A stretch of 14,674 nucleotides of DNA, taken from positions 1 through 14,674 of the forward strand of contig BNTW01000064.1 of NCBI GenBank assembly GCA_025996895.1. Direction: 5' to 3'. Of the stretch, positions 1 through 7,317 are shown piece by piece; the first letter of the stretch is position 1, and every line of letters starts with the position of its first letter. This DNA is from Bacteroidia bacterium (GTDB lineage Bacteria > Bacteroidota > Bacteroidia > Bacteroidales > Azobacteroidaceae). The notes under the pieces were generated by a model, which searched no databases, was not told where the DNA came from, and saw only the letters and a list, made by a program, of their open reading frames with translations. The position numbers were made by a program, and so were the translations under genes.

Positions 1-56
1 GAGTAGAAAAACTTCTCGTGTTTGTCTATCTCGTATGTGAAATCTTCTTTTTTCAT
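1..56 (-). CDS. 5' end of an unrecognised gene, cut by the window edge
   Basis: Reading leftward from an ATG at 56-54, 18 full codons stay open to the edge of the window (start MKKEDFTYEIDKHEKFFY). The N-terminus is highly charged and shows no signal peptide or membrane segment. A Bacteroidota-type -7 box lies at 80-73, about 17 bases before the ATG, which supports a real gene start with a short leader. The 64-residue gene on the same strand ends 50 bp upstream. The visible part is too short to assign a family, so no function is proposed. Confidence 0.45.
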   Translation of the reverse strand, partial: MKKEDFTYEIDKHEKFFY

Positions 57-72
57 CTTTGCTATTTTGCTA

Positions 73-80
73 CAAAGATA
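73..80 (-). promoter_or_regulatory. -7 promoter box for the left-edge gene
   Basis: On the minus strand the bases read TATCTTTG, an exact match to the Bacteroidota -7 consensus TAnnTTTG, placed 16 bases before the ATG at 56. No clean TTTG is present 19-21 bases upstream; the nearest candidate is TTTA at 106-103 with a 22-base spacer. Only half of the promoter is therefore convincing. Confidence 0.5.
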
Positions 81-106
81 ATATTTATTTTTTTAACTAC
101 TATAAA

Positions 107-301
107 TTATTTATTTTTCTTGCCTAAGTCGTTTTCAATTACTTTTTTTCTATTTTTGTTTTTATAAACAAAAATACCACGCTTAAGCACCGGCGAATAC
201 TTTGATTCAAACTCAGGATTTTCAAGCAAAACGAATGTGTCGGGATATTTCGCCTTTATATTATCCCAAAGTTCGTAATTTGTTAAATCTACTACAGCCA
301 T
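107..301 (-). CDS. small hypothetical protein, 64 aa
   Basis: A complete ORF with an ATG start at 301-299, lying 42 bp downstream of the CNNM/CBS gene on the same strand and with no promoter box of its own in that gap. It may therefore be the last gene of that transcript. The product has no signal peptide, membrane segment or cysteine. The N-terminal half is mixed (NYELWDNIKAKYPDTFVLLE), followed by a short beta-like stretch (RGIFVYKNKNRKK) and a strongly basic tail. The balanced, non-repetitive composition and clean start argue for a real gene, although no function can be given. It could belong functionally with the gene at 1-56, which follows it on the same strand. Confidence 0.6.
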   Translation of the reverse strand: MAVVDLTNYELWDNIKAKYPDTFVLLENPEFESKYSPVLKRGIFVYKNKNRKKVIENDLGKKNK

Positions 302-343
302 AATTCTAAGTATTTTAATTGATTTCCAATTCCAGTTAAACTA

Positions 344-1606
344 TTATTTCTTCACTACCAGCACTTTGTCAATCCTTGCGCCATCCATATCCAGCACTTC
401 CAAATCAAAATCTTTCCACGTCAGGGTTTCGCCGGTTTGCGGAATGTGGCCTAATTCTTCCAAAATCAGACCGCCCAAGGTATTGTATTCGTTGGTCGGA
501 TATAAATCGCCTAACTTGAAGTAACTGAGGAAATTATAGAACGAGCATTGTCCATCGACCAGATACGTGCCGTCGTGCCGGACAGTGATTTCCGGCTCTT
601 CATGCGCTTCGGGAATTTCACCGACAATCGCTTCCATAATGTCTTTGAGCGTTACGATACCCTGCAAAACACCGAATTCGTCGATAATCAACGCCGAATG
701 GTTATGACTGACCTTCATTTGTTCCAACGCCGAATAGACTTCCATACTTTCATGGAAATATTGCACGGGGCGCATTTGGCTGCGAACGTCAAAACCGGGA
801 TTATCAATGTGCTTGAAAATATCCTTGACATACACAATGCCTTCGATGTGGTCTAAATCGTCTTTTCCCACCGGAAACTTGCTGTAAGGATTGTCGGAAA
901 TGACCTTTTTGATTTCTTCCGGCGTCATGTCGAGATCGATCCATTCGATGTCCATGCGTGGCGTCATAATCGATTCCAAATCGCGGTCGCCCAGCGAAAA
1001 AACGCGCTCTACAATGTCCTGCTCTACTTGCTGTACCTCGCCGTCTTCTGTTCCTTCGCGTATCATCGATTTGATTTCTTCTTCCGTTACCTTGCTGTCT
1101 TCTTCCTTAATGCCCAAAATATCTGCCAAAACGGACGTACTTTTAGACAAAATCCAGACAAACGGACGAACGATGACCGACAAAAAGTTCATGGGTGGAG
1201 CGATGAATTTTGCGATTTTTTCCGCTGAACTCAAACCGATACGCTTCGGAAGTAATTCGCCCAACACAATCGAAAGATAGGTGACCAAAATCACAATCAC
1301 GACCTGAGCAATATGATAAGCATAGTTAGTAGCCACGCCCCACGTTTCCAAGACAGGACTAAATTTTCCCGCCAACACGTCGCCCGAATACAAACCGGTC
1401 AAAATCCCTATAAGCGTAATACCCACCTGCACCGTAGAAAGAAAGTTGCCGGGATGTTCGGACAAATGCAAGGCCGTCTGTGCCGATTTGCTTCCGTTTT
1501 TTGCTTCGTTCCTCAAACCGGTTTTGCGCGCGGATATAACCGCAATTTCCGACATAGAAAAAATACCATTCAGAAAGATAAGGAGTAAAATTATGAATAT
1601 TTCCAT
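344..1606 (-). CDS. CNNM/CBS-domain protein (hemolysin C / CorC-type transporter family), 420 aa
   Basis: Integral membrane protein of the CNNM family, bacterial members of which are linked to magnesium or cobalt export; older annotations call it hemolysin. Residues 1-185 form the DUF21 membrane domain, opening with a hydrophobic helix and NGIFSMSEIA and containing GELLPKR near 116-122. Paired CBS domains follow at about 208-330 (MTPRMDIEWI; then SALIIDEFGVLQGIVTLKDI), and a CorC/HlyC domain closes the protein (about 340-418). I chose the ATG at 1606: the frame extends upstream only to a TTG at 1630, and that TTG is the last three bases of a -7 promoter box. The CNNM membrane domain also normally begins right at this hydrophobic helix. 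The substrate cannot be read from the sequence. Confidence 0.93.
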   Translation of the reverse strand: MEIFIILLLIFLNGIFSMSEIAVISARKTGLRNEAKNGSKSAQTALHLSEHPGNFLSTVQVGITLIGILTGLYSGDVLAGKFSPVLETWGVATNYAYHIAQVVIVILVTYLSIVLGELLPKRIGLSSAEKIAKFIAPPMNFLSVIVRPFVWILSKSTSVLADILGIKEEDSKVTEEEIKSMIREGTEDGEVQQVEQDIVERVFSLGDRDLESIMTPRMDIEWIDLDMTPEEIKKVISDNPYSKFPVGKDDLDHIEGIVYVKDIFKHIDNPGFDVRSQMRPVQYFHESMEVYSALEQMKVSHNHSALIIDEFGVLQGIVTLKDIMEAIVGEIPEAHEEPEITVRHDGTYLVDGQCSFYNFLSYFKLGDLYPTNEYNTLGGLILEELGHIPQTGETLTWKDFDLEVLDMDGARIDKVLVVKK

Positions 1607-1627
1607 ACAGTAGAATAAACCACGAGG

Positions 1628-1635
1628 CAAAGATA
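1628..1635 (-). promoter_or_regulatory. -7 promoter box for the CNNM/CBS gene
   Basis: The minus strand reads TATCTTTG, an exact TAnnTTTG match, 21 bases before the ATG at 1606. A TTTG at 1662-1659 could serve as the -33 element, but the 23-base spacer is longer than the usual 19-21. That TTTG lies inside the stem of the terminator of the upstream sigma gene. The box settles the start codon, since translation from 1630 would begin inside the promoter. Confidence 0.5.
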
Positions 1636-1654
1636 TTAAATAAAAATTAAAAAA

Positions 1655-1679
1655 CAGGCAAATACTTAAATTTTGCCTG
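1655..1679 (-). terminator. intrinsic terminator of the ECF sigma gene
   Basis: A perfect 8-bp inverted repeat, CAGGCAAA (1655-1662) and TTTGCCTG (1672-1679), has a 9-base loop. In the minus-strand transcript it is followed at once by TTTTTTAATTTTTA. It lies about 40 bp after the sigma gene stop codon at 1720. The other side is only weakly T-rich, so termination is expected mainly on the minus strand. Confidence 0.75.
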
Positions 1680-1719
1680 CTTTTCCGTTTAATTTATATT
1701 GAGATGAAAAGATTTTCAA

Positions 1720-2223
1720 TTATTGTGCGCCTTCCAATTTTCGCTGTAATTCTTGACGAGCGATGGAAATACGGCTTTTTACCGTCCCTATGGGTACTTC
1801 CATTTTTTCTGAAATTTCATCGTAGGTATATCCTTCTAAACACAGGCAAAATGGAATTTTTACAAAAGGCTCTAACTGGCGGATAGCCGCATTGATTTCT
1901 TTTTCCATGTAAATATCCTCAGGAGAACTGTAACCCGAATTTTGGAGAAGATTTAACTGATAATAATCTGCCGATGTATCGAAATAGTTTTGATTTAGAA
2001 TCTCTTTCCGGTAATTATTAATGAAAATATTACGCATAATCGTAACCGTCCAAGCACTGAAATTATTGTCATTCACATATTTTTCCTGATTATCCAGTGC
2101 TCTTAATGTAGTATCTTGCAACAAATCGAACGCATCTTCGCGGTTAGTAGTAAGCATAAGAGCAAAATGAAACAAGTGATCTTGTATGCTTATTATTTTT
2201 TCATGAAATTGTATCGAACCCAT
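1720..2223 (-). CDS. ECF-family RNA polymerase sigma factor, 167 aa
   Basis: Extracytoplasmic-function sigma-70 factor that redirects RNA polymerase to alternative promoters. Region 2 spans about residues 14-74, with DLLQDTTLRAL (33-43) and the -10 recognition stretch ending in MRNIFINNYRK. A polar linker follows (about 80-105), then region 4 (about 108-162), whose helix-turn-helix GYTYDEISEKMEVPIGTVKS is typical. The length fits the family, and neither a region 3 nor an extra C-terminal sensor is present. No anti-sigma gene is adjacent: downstream come a terminator and the CNNM gene. The gene is divergent from the operon carrying rseP, whose E. coli relative cleaves an anti-sigma factor; any link here is inference. 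The regulon and inducing signal are not readable. Confidence 0.93.
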   Translation of the reverse strand: MGSIQFHEKIISIQDHLFHFALMLTTNREDAFDLLQDTTLRALDNQEKYVNDNNFSAWTVTIMRNIFINNYRKEILNQNYFDTSADYYQLNLLQNSGYSSPEDIYMEKEINAAIRQLEPFVKIPFCLCLEGYTYDEISEKMEVPIGTVKSRISIARQELQRKLEGAQ

Positions 2224-2255
2224 AATACAATATAAAATACATTAAAAATATAGGT

Positions 2256-2269
2256 TAAAGGTAAAGGTA
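2256..2269 (-). promoter_or_regulatory. weak candidate promoter of the sigma gene
   Basis: Two overlapping copies of TACCTTTA on the minus strand differ from TAnnTTTG only at the last base and lie 33-46 bases before the ATG at 2223. No good TTTG sits at the right distance; TTTC at 2290-2287 gives spacers of 17 or 23. Treat as tentative; the gene may be read by an alternative sigma, including its own product. Confidence 0.25.
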
Positions 2270-2345
2270 TTTTTCGCGGTGTCCTCGAAATAATATGCGG
2301 AAAATCAACGTTTCACCGAAACTTAACCGTACAGTAACGGCCTTC

Positions 2346-2385
2346 ACAAAATTGTAACAAAATCGTAAAGTCGGCTTTACAAAAT
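2346..2385. promoter_or_regulatory. three phased ACAAAAT repeats, possible operator
   Basis: Identical heptamers ACAAAAT occur at 2346-2352, 2357-2363 and 2379-2385. The start-to-start distances are 11 and 22 bases, close to one and two turns of DNA. They lie just upstream of the -33 element at 2402 and within the divergent region shared with the sigma gene. The third copy overlaps the end of a perfect hairpin, GTAAAG-TCGG-CTTTAC (2365-2380). A protein binding on one face of the helix would fit, but chance in AT-rich DNA is a real alternative. Confidence 0.3.
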
Positions 2386-2401
2386 AGACAGAATTTTTAA
2401 A

Positions 2402-2433
2402 TTTGTAAATTACATGCTATTCTGTTACCTTTG
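2402..2433 (+). promoter_or_regulatory. Bacteroidota housekeeping promoter of the M23-dxr-rseP operon
   Basis: TTTG at 2402-2405, a 20-base spacer, then TACCTTTG at 2426-2433: an exact fit to the Bacteroidota TTTG-N19-21-TAnnTTTG pattern. Transcription should begin near 2438-2441, leaving a leader of under 20 bases before the TTG start at 2457. No other comparable promoter was seen before the following three genes, so all four genes probably share it. Confidence 0.8.
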
Positions 2434-2456
2434 TACTCCTAAAATGAAGGTAGCTA

Positions 2457-3314
2457 TTGAAGAAAAAGTTTGATTTTTTAATATTTTGGAAAAAGATACG
2501 GTTTAAGTATAAACTTTCTTTTCTGAACGAAAATACGCTGGAAGAGGTATTTGCGTTTCGTTTGTCGCGCCTGTCCGCCATTTTGACGTTAATCGCTTTC
2601 GCCTTTTTTCTGATTGCCATTACGTCTGTAGTCATTCTGAATACGCCGATACGAAATTACCTGCCGGGTTATATGGATACGGAAATTCGACGCGAAATGA
2701 TTGAAAATGCGTTGAAAACCGACTCGCTCGAACAAGTTTCGCGCGTACAATCGCAATATCTGGATAATGTGATGGACATTCTGAAAGATAACAATCCGGT
2801 GGCAGATACGACAAAGCGCGATACGGTTACCTATAATAAGGACAATTTGAAAAAATCGGATTTTTTGACAAATTTCGTTCATAATTACGAAGAGGAAGAA
2901 CGATATAATCTTAATTTGTTAAGTCCGGCGACAACGCTTCCTGAAAACCTGATTTTCTACAGACCGGCCAAGGGAATTATTTCGGCTAATTTCAACCCGC
3001 AGGAAAAACATTACGGTGTAGATATTGCCACGACGCCCAACGAAAGCGTGCTCGCGACCATGAAAGGGACGGTGATTTCCGCAGGATTTGAAGCCAACGG
3101 CGGCTATATTTTGCAAATCCAGCATCCCAACGGATTTATTTCGATATACAAACACAACGAACGGCTGTTGAAAAAACAGGGCGATGAAGTGCGGGCAGGC
3201 GAAGCGGTGGCCATTGCGGGTAACACCGGTAGCCTCTCGAACGGCATCCATCTGCATTTTGAATTGTGGTACAACGGAAAACCCATGAATCCCGAAGAAT
3301 TTATCGTATTTTAA
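2457..3314 (+). CDS. M23 family (LytM-type) metallopeptidase, membrane anchored, 285 aa
   Basis: Predicted cell-wall endopeptidase, or a regulator of such enzymes. A cytoplasmic N-terminus is followed by one membrane helix (about 39-61) and a periplasmic linker rich in charge (about 75-150). The C-terminal LytM domain (about 165-283) keeps the zinc and catalytic residues of the family: H185 and D189 in HYGVD, H233 in IYKHNERL, and H265/H267 in GIHLHFEL, so it is likely active. Translation apparently begins at TTG 2457; no in-frame ATG occurs before codon 73, which lies beyond the membrane helix. A 9-codon ATG ORF in another frame (2444-2473) overlaps the start. It is first in the operon, with only 1 bp before dxr. 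Close cytoplasmic and membrane partners suggest an envelope role. Confidence 0.93.
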   Translation: MKKKFDFLIFWKKIRFKYKLSFLNENTLEEVFAFRLSRLSAILTLIAFAFFLIAITSVVILNTPIRNYLPGYMDTEIRREMIENALKTDSLEQVSRVQSQYLDNVMDILKDNNPVADTTKRDTVTYNKDNLKKSDFLTNFVHNYEEEERYNLNLLSPATTLPENLIFYRPAKGIISANFNPQEKHYGVDIATTPNESVLATMKGTVISAGFEANGGYILQIQHPNGFISIYKHNERLLKKQGDEVRAGEAVAIAGNTGSLSNGIHLHFELWYNGKPMNPEEFIVF

Positions 3315-3315
3315 C

Positions 3316-4470
3316 ATGACAAGACAAATCGCCATATTAGGCTCAACCGGTTCGATAGGCACGCAAGCGTTGGACGTGATCCGCCAGCACCCCGAAACGA
3401 TGGAAGTGTACGCGCTGACAGCCAACAATCAGGTGGAATTGTTGATAAAACAAGCATGCGAATTTATGCCCGAAGTGGTGGTTATCGCCAACGAAAGCAA
3501 ATACGAACAACTGCGCAACGCTTTGAGAGACCTGCCGATTAAAGTGCGGGCAGGTGCGGACGAGGTGGCACGAGTGGTGGAAGAAGATCCCATTCATATT
3601 GTTTTGACGGCTATGGTCGGATACGCCGGTTTGAAACCGACCATCCACGCCATCAATGCGGGAAAAGCCATTGCGTTGGCCAATAAGGAAACGTTGGTCA
3701 TTGCCGGCGATTTGATTTCAAAGTTGGTAACCGAACATGAAACGGCCATTTTACCGGTTGATTCCGAACATTCGGCCATTTTCCAATGTCTGACAGGTGA
3801 GCCTCCTCTTTCGATTGACAAAATCATTCTGACGGCTTCGGGCGGTCCATTTCGCCAGTTCAGTTTGGATCAACTCAAACACGTTACGAAAAAAGAAGCC
3901 CTGAAACACCCGAACTGGAGCATGGGAGCGAAAGTTACGATCGACTCCGCGAGCCTGATGAACAAAGGCTTTGAAATGATAGAAGCCAAATGGCTGTTCG
4001 GTGTTCAACCCGAACAAATTCAGGTATTGATTCACCCGCAATCTATCATTCACTCGATGGTGCAATTTAAGGACATGTCTATTAAAGCGCAGTTGGGTTT
4101 GCCCGACATGCGCTTGCCGATACAATACGCTTTGGCTTATCCCGAACGGTTGCCATCCGATTTTAAGTCATTGGATTTCAATCAATTTCATACATTGACA
4201 TTTGAGGAGCCTGATACGCAAAAATTCCGTAATCTCGGTTTTGCCTTTGAAGCTATCCGGCAGGGCGGAAATATGCCGTGTATTCTGAATGCTGCGAATG
4301 AAGTGGTTGTGGCCGAATTTTTGCAGGACAAAATCGGCTTTTTAGAAATGAGCGACGTCATTGAAAAAGCGATGCAAACCGTGAGTTTTATTGCCTCGCC
4401 GAGTTACGAAGATTTAGTAGAAACAGATAAAGAAACAAGAAAGAAAATAATAAAAGAATGGAAACAATAG
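3316..4470 (+). CDS. dxr: 1-deoxy-D-xylulose 5-phosphate reductoisomerase, 384 aa
   Basis: Second enzyme of the MEP isoprenoid pathway: it rearranges and reduces 1-deoxy-D-xylulose 5-phosphate to 2-C-methyl-D-erythritol 4-phosphate with NADPH, in the cytoplasm. The N-terminal Rossmann motif GSTGSIG (9-15) binds NADPH, and LANKET is at 121-126. The divalent-metal ligands appear as D149 and E151 (DSEHSAI) and E220 (NKGFEMIEA). Other signature segments are ASGGPFR, HPNWSMG (198-204), HPQSIIHSMV and PDMRLPIQYAL. Length is normal for a complete enzyme. The ATG at 3316 follows the M23 stop by one base, and the 3' end overlaps rseP by 13 bp, so translation is probably coupled. This is the expected target of fosmidomycin. 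Confidence 0.98.
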   Translation: MTRQIAILGSTGSIGTQALDVIRQHPETMEVYALTANNQVELLIKQACEFMPEVVVIANESKYEQLRNALRDLPIKVRAGADEVARVVEEDPIHIVLTAMVGYAGLKPTIHAINAGKAIALANKETLVIAGDLISKLVTEHETAILPVDSEHSAIFQCLTGEPPLSIDKIILTASGGPFRQFSLDQLKHVTKKEALKHPNWSMGAKVTIDSASLMNKGFEMIEAKWLFGVQPEQIQVLIHPQSIIHSMVQFKDMSIKAQLGLPDMRLPIQYALAYPERLPSDFKSLDFNQFHTLTFEEPDTQKFRNLGFAFEAIRQGGNMPCILNAANEVVVAEFLQDKIGFLEMSDVIEKAMQTVSFIASPSYEDLVETDKETRKKIIKEWKQ

Positions 4471-5777
4471 TAATCAAGGCAATTCAATTAATTTTAAGCT
4501 TATCAATTTTGGTGATTATCCACGAATGCGGACACTTCCTTTTCGCCAAATTGTTTAAAGTCCGTGTAGAAAAATTTTATTTATTTTTCAATCCGTGGTT
4601 TAGTTTATTCAAATACAAGCCGAAAAACAGCGAAACCGAATATGGTGTCGGTTGGCTTCCTCTCGGCGGATATGTAAAAATCGCCGGCATGCTGGACGAA
4701 AGCATGGATAAAGAGGCGTTAAAACAACCGGCACAACCGTGGGAATTTCGTACCAAACCGGCTTGGCAACGCCTGTTGATTATGGTGGGTGGTGTAGTAA
4801 TGAATTTCCTGTTGGCGTTTTTCATTTATACCATGATGGTTTTGTCGTGGGGTGAAGAATACATCCCGATTGGCAACGTGAAAATGGGATTTTCATACAA
4901 CCAAACCACTTTAAATGCCGGTTTTCAAAACGGCGATATTCCGTTAATGGCCGACGGCAAACCCATTGACAAAATGGATACGAAAGCGTTGTTTGCGTTG
5001 CTCGAAGCCAAAGAGGTCGAAGTGTTGCGAAACGGCGAAAAAGCAACGATACACCTTCCGGCCGATTTCAATAAAGTGATTTTCGACAAATCCGAAAACT
5101 TCACCTATCGCTATCCATTTGTTGTAGAGATGGTTAGCACCGGCTCTCCGGCAAAAACAGCCGGTTTGGAAGCAGGTGACAGCATTGTGGGCTTTAACGG
5201 AAATAAAACATTGGCAGCCAACGAAATACAAGCGGGTTTAGCCGATTACAAAGAAAAACCGATGACACTGAATGTTTACCGGCAAGGTGAAGAATTGGAT
5301 ATTCCAATTACACCCAACGAGTTTGGAAAAATCGGTGTGGCTCTGCGTTCGCCGTTCAAAATTTACGAAACCGTACAGAAAAAATATAATTTCTTTACGG
5401 CCATTCCGGCAGGCATTCGTATCGGAGTGCAACAAATTAAGGATTATCTCGGACAATTCAAATATCTTTTCAGTAAGGAAGGGGCACAAAGTATCGGCGG
5501 TTTCGGTGCAATCGGTAATCTTTTTCCCAATCAATGGAATTGGGCTTCGTTTTGGAGTTTAACCGCTTTACTTTCAATCATTTTGGGCGTAATGAACTTA
5601 CTGCCCATTCCGGCATTAGACGGCGGACATGTATTGTTTTTGCTCTACGAAGTGGTAACCCGCCGGCAACCGAATGAGAAATTTCTGGAATATGCTCAAA
5701 TGACCGGCATGTTCCTGCTGATTGCACTGCTGGTTTACGCAAACGGTATGGATATTATCCGTGCATTTTTCAAATAA
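4458..5777 (+). CDS. rseP: RseP-type site-2 intramembrane zinc metalloprotease, 439 aa
   Basis: Inner-membrane protease that cuts transmembrane segments; in E. coli RseP releases sigma-E by cleaving the anti-sigma factor RseA and also clears signal peptides. The HExxH zinc motif is HECGH (22-26) in the first helix, and the third ligand sits in the LDG motif (NLLPIPALDGGH, D388). Between them lie two PDZ-like segments, about 125-210 (the more divergent) and 215-295, the latter with GSPAKTAGLEAGDSI. Further helices lie near 110-125, 365-395 and 410-435. The start overlaps dxr by 13 bp in another frame. The dxr-rseP pairing is common in bacteria; the divergent ECF sigma gene is suggestive, but no anti-sigma substrate is encoded nearby. 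Confidence 0.96.
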   Translation: METIVIKAIQLILSLSILVIIHECGHFLFAKLFKVRVEKFYLFFNPWFSLFKYKPKNSETEYGVGWLPLGGYVKIAGMLDESMDKEALKQPAQPWEFRTKPAWQRLLIMVGGVVMNFLLAFFIYTMMVLSWGEEYIPIGNVKMGFSYNQTTLNAGFQNGDIPLMADGKPIDKMDTKALFALLEAKEVEVLRNGEKATIHLPADFNKVIFDKSENFTYRYPFVVEMVSTGSPAKTAGLEAGDSIVGFNGNKTLAANEIQAGLADYKEKPMTLNVYRQGEELDIPITPNEFGKIGVALRSPFKIYETVQKKYNFFTAIPAGIRIGVQQIKDYLGQFKYLFSKEGAQSIGGFGAIGNLFPNQWNWASFWSLTALLSIILGVMNLLPIPALDGGHVLFLLYEVVTRRQPNEKFLEYAQMTGMFLLIALLVYANGMDIIRAFFK

Positions 5778-5786
5778 AGCCGGCCA

Positions 5787-7244
5787 ATGAGCGGAGTTGT
5801 CATCCTTTCACTGCTTTTGCTCTATTTCGGTGCTTTGATTTTGATTTCGCGGATTATCGGCCGGAAACATTCGGAAAACGCCGCCTTTTTTCTCGGAAAT
5901 CGTCAATCGCCATGGTACATAGTGGCTTTCGGCATGATTGGCTCTTCGTTATCGGGCGTTACGTTCGTTTCCGTTCCGGGAATGGTGCGCAACTTCAACA
6001 TGACGTATATGCAAATGGTGCTGGGCTTTCTGCTCGGCTATGTCGTTATCGCCTTTGTCTTACTGCCCATCTATTACCGTTTCAAAGTAACGAGCATTTA
6101 CACGTATTTGAACGAGCGAATAGGAAAAAATGCCTACAAAACCGGCGCGGGATTTTTCCTGTTGTCGCGCACCATCGGCGCGGCTGCGCGTTTGTATGTG
6201 GCGGTGCTGATACTTCAAACGTATATTTTCGATGCGTGGCACATTCCGTTTGCGCTGACAGCAGCCCTGTTTTTGTTCATGATTTGGCTTTATACGCACC
6301 AAAGTGGCGTGAAAGCGATCATCTGGACGGATTTGTTGCAAACTTTTTTCCTGCTGACGGCTCTGGCGATTATCATTTGGCAGGTTTCCAAAAGCTTGCA
6401 TTTGGATTTTGGCGGGATCGTGGATAGTATTCGTACCAGTCCTCATTCGCAGATTTTTGTTTTCGACGATGGACATTCCAAGCAAAATTTTTTCAAGCAA
6501 TTTATGAGCGGTTGTTTCGTAACGATTGCAATGACCGGTATCGACCAGGAAATGATGCAAAAAAATCTGTCGTGCAAAAACCTGAAAGAAGCGCAAAAAA
6601 ACGTTTGTACCTACAGCCTGTTTTTCGTTCCGGTCAATTTCCTGTTTTTGTGTCTGGGCATTTTATTGCTGAATTATGCTTCCACTAATGCGATTGCATT
6701 GCCCGCGTTGGGCGACGATATTCTGCCGACGCTGATTTCGCAAGGACATTTCGGCATTCCGGCGATTTTGTTTTTTACGTTCGGCGTGATTGCTGTTACT
6801 TTTGCCAGCGCAGACTCCGCCCTGACCGGCCTGACGACTTCGATTTGTGTAGATCTGTTGAATATTCGGAAATACAACGAAAAGCAAGCGAAAAAAATCC
6901 GTTTGGGCGTTCATTTGGGCATATCGCTGACGTTTATTGCTATCATGGTATTGTTCAAAGCAATTAACAACACCAGCGTCATCGACGCCATCTACATCAT
7001 CGCTTCCTATACCTACGGCCCTCTGTTGGGTTTATTCGCCTTCGGCATTTTGTTTAAGTGCCAGACCAACGACAAAACCGTCCCCTACATTTGCGTCCTC
7101 TCCCCTATTCTCTGCTTCGGTATCAACGAGTTGTTAAAAACGACCATCCATTACTCTTTTGGCTACGAACTGCTGATAATCAATGCGTTGCTGGTGATGA
7201 GCGGATTATATCTTTTTAGAGCCAAACAACAAAAAGGAGACTGA
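5787..7244 (+). CDS. sodium:solute symporter (SSF family), 485 aa
   Basis: Multi-pass transporter that couples solute uptake to the sodium gradient. About 13 hydrophobic segments are visible, as in the SSF fold. Family signatures are SSLSGVTFVSVPG in the first unwound helix (about 53-65), GVKAIIWTDLLQ (174-185), TGIDQEMMQK (about 250-259) and ASADSALTGLTTS (340-352), the last carrying residues expected at the sodium site. The substrate cannot be deduced; relatives carry sugars, proline, sialic acid or iodide. It begins 9 bp after rseP and ends the operon; I saw no strong hairpin after its stop codon. Confidence 0.95.
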   Translation: MSGVVILSLLLLYFGALILISRIIGRKHSENAAFFLGNRQSPWYIVAFGMIGSSLSGVTFVSVPGMVRNFNMTYMQMVLGFLLGYVVIAFVLLPIYYRFKVTSIYTYLNERIGKNAYKTGAGFFLLSRTIGAAARLYVAVLILQTYIFDAWHIPFALTAALFLFMIWLYTHQSGVKAIIWTDLLQTFFLLTALAIIIWQVSKSLHLDFGGIVDSIRTSPHSQIFVFDDGHSKQNFFKQFMSGCFVTIAMTGIDQEMMQKNLSCKNLKEAQKNVCTYSLFFVPVNFLFLCLGILLLNYASTNAIALPALGDDILPTLISQGHFGIPAILFFTFGVIAVTFASADSALTGLTTSICVDLLNIRKYNEKQAKKIRLGVHLGISLTFIAIMVLFKAINNTSVIDAIYIIASYTYGPLLGLFAFGILFKCQTNDKTVPYICVLSPILCFGINELLKTTIHYSFGYELLIINALLVMSGLYLFRAKQQKGD

Positions 7245-7291
7245 TTTTACTACATTTAGGGTTTTCATAGTCAATAAACAAAACAAATTAT

Positions 7292-7299
7292 TATCTTTG
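7292..7299 (+). promoter_or_regulatory. -7 promoter box for the HepT-MNT pair
   Basis: TATCTTTG matches TAnnTTTG exactly, 18 bases before the ATG at 7318. The expected TTTG at about 7268-7272 is missing, and only TTTTC at 7262-7266 is near. The pair may therefore be driven weakly, or partly by read-through from the upstream operon. Confidence 0.45.
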
Positions 7300-7317
7300 C
7301 AATGAAATTTATATCGT

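Noticed and set aside
548..1588. Several ORFs of 66-129 residues on the strand opposite the CNNM/CBS gene
   Set aside because: They are shadows of a clearly real gene, with biased composition and no family resemblance.
344..1630. Longer start for the CNNM/CBS gene at 1630
   Set aside because: That codon is TTG and is part of the -7 promoter box; the ATG at 1606 matches the usual family start.
2589..3428. Minus-strand ORFs of 60-169 residues across the M23 and dxr genes
   Set aside because: They lie opposite genes with complete catalytic motifs and lack any recognisable domain.
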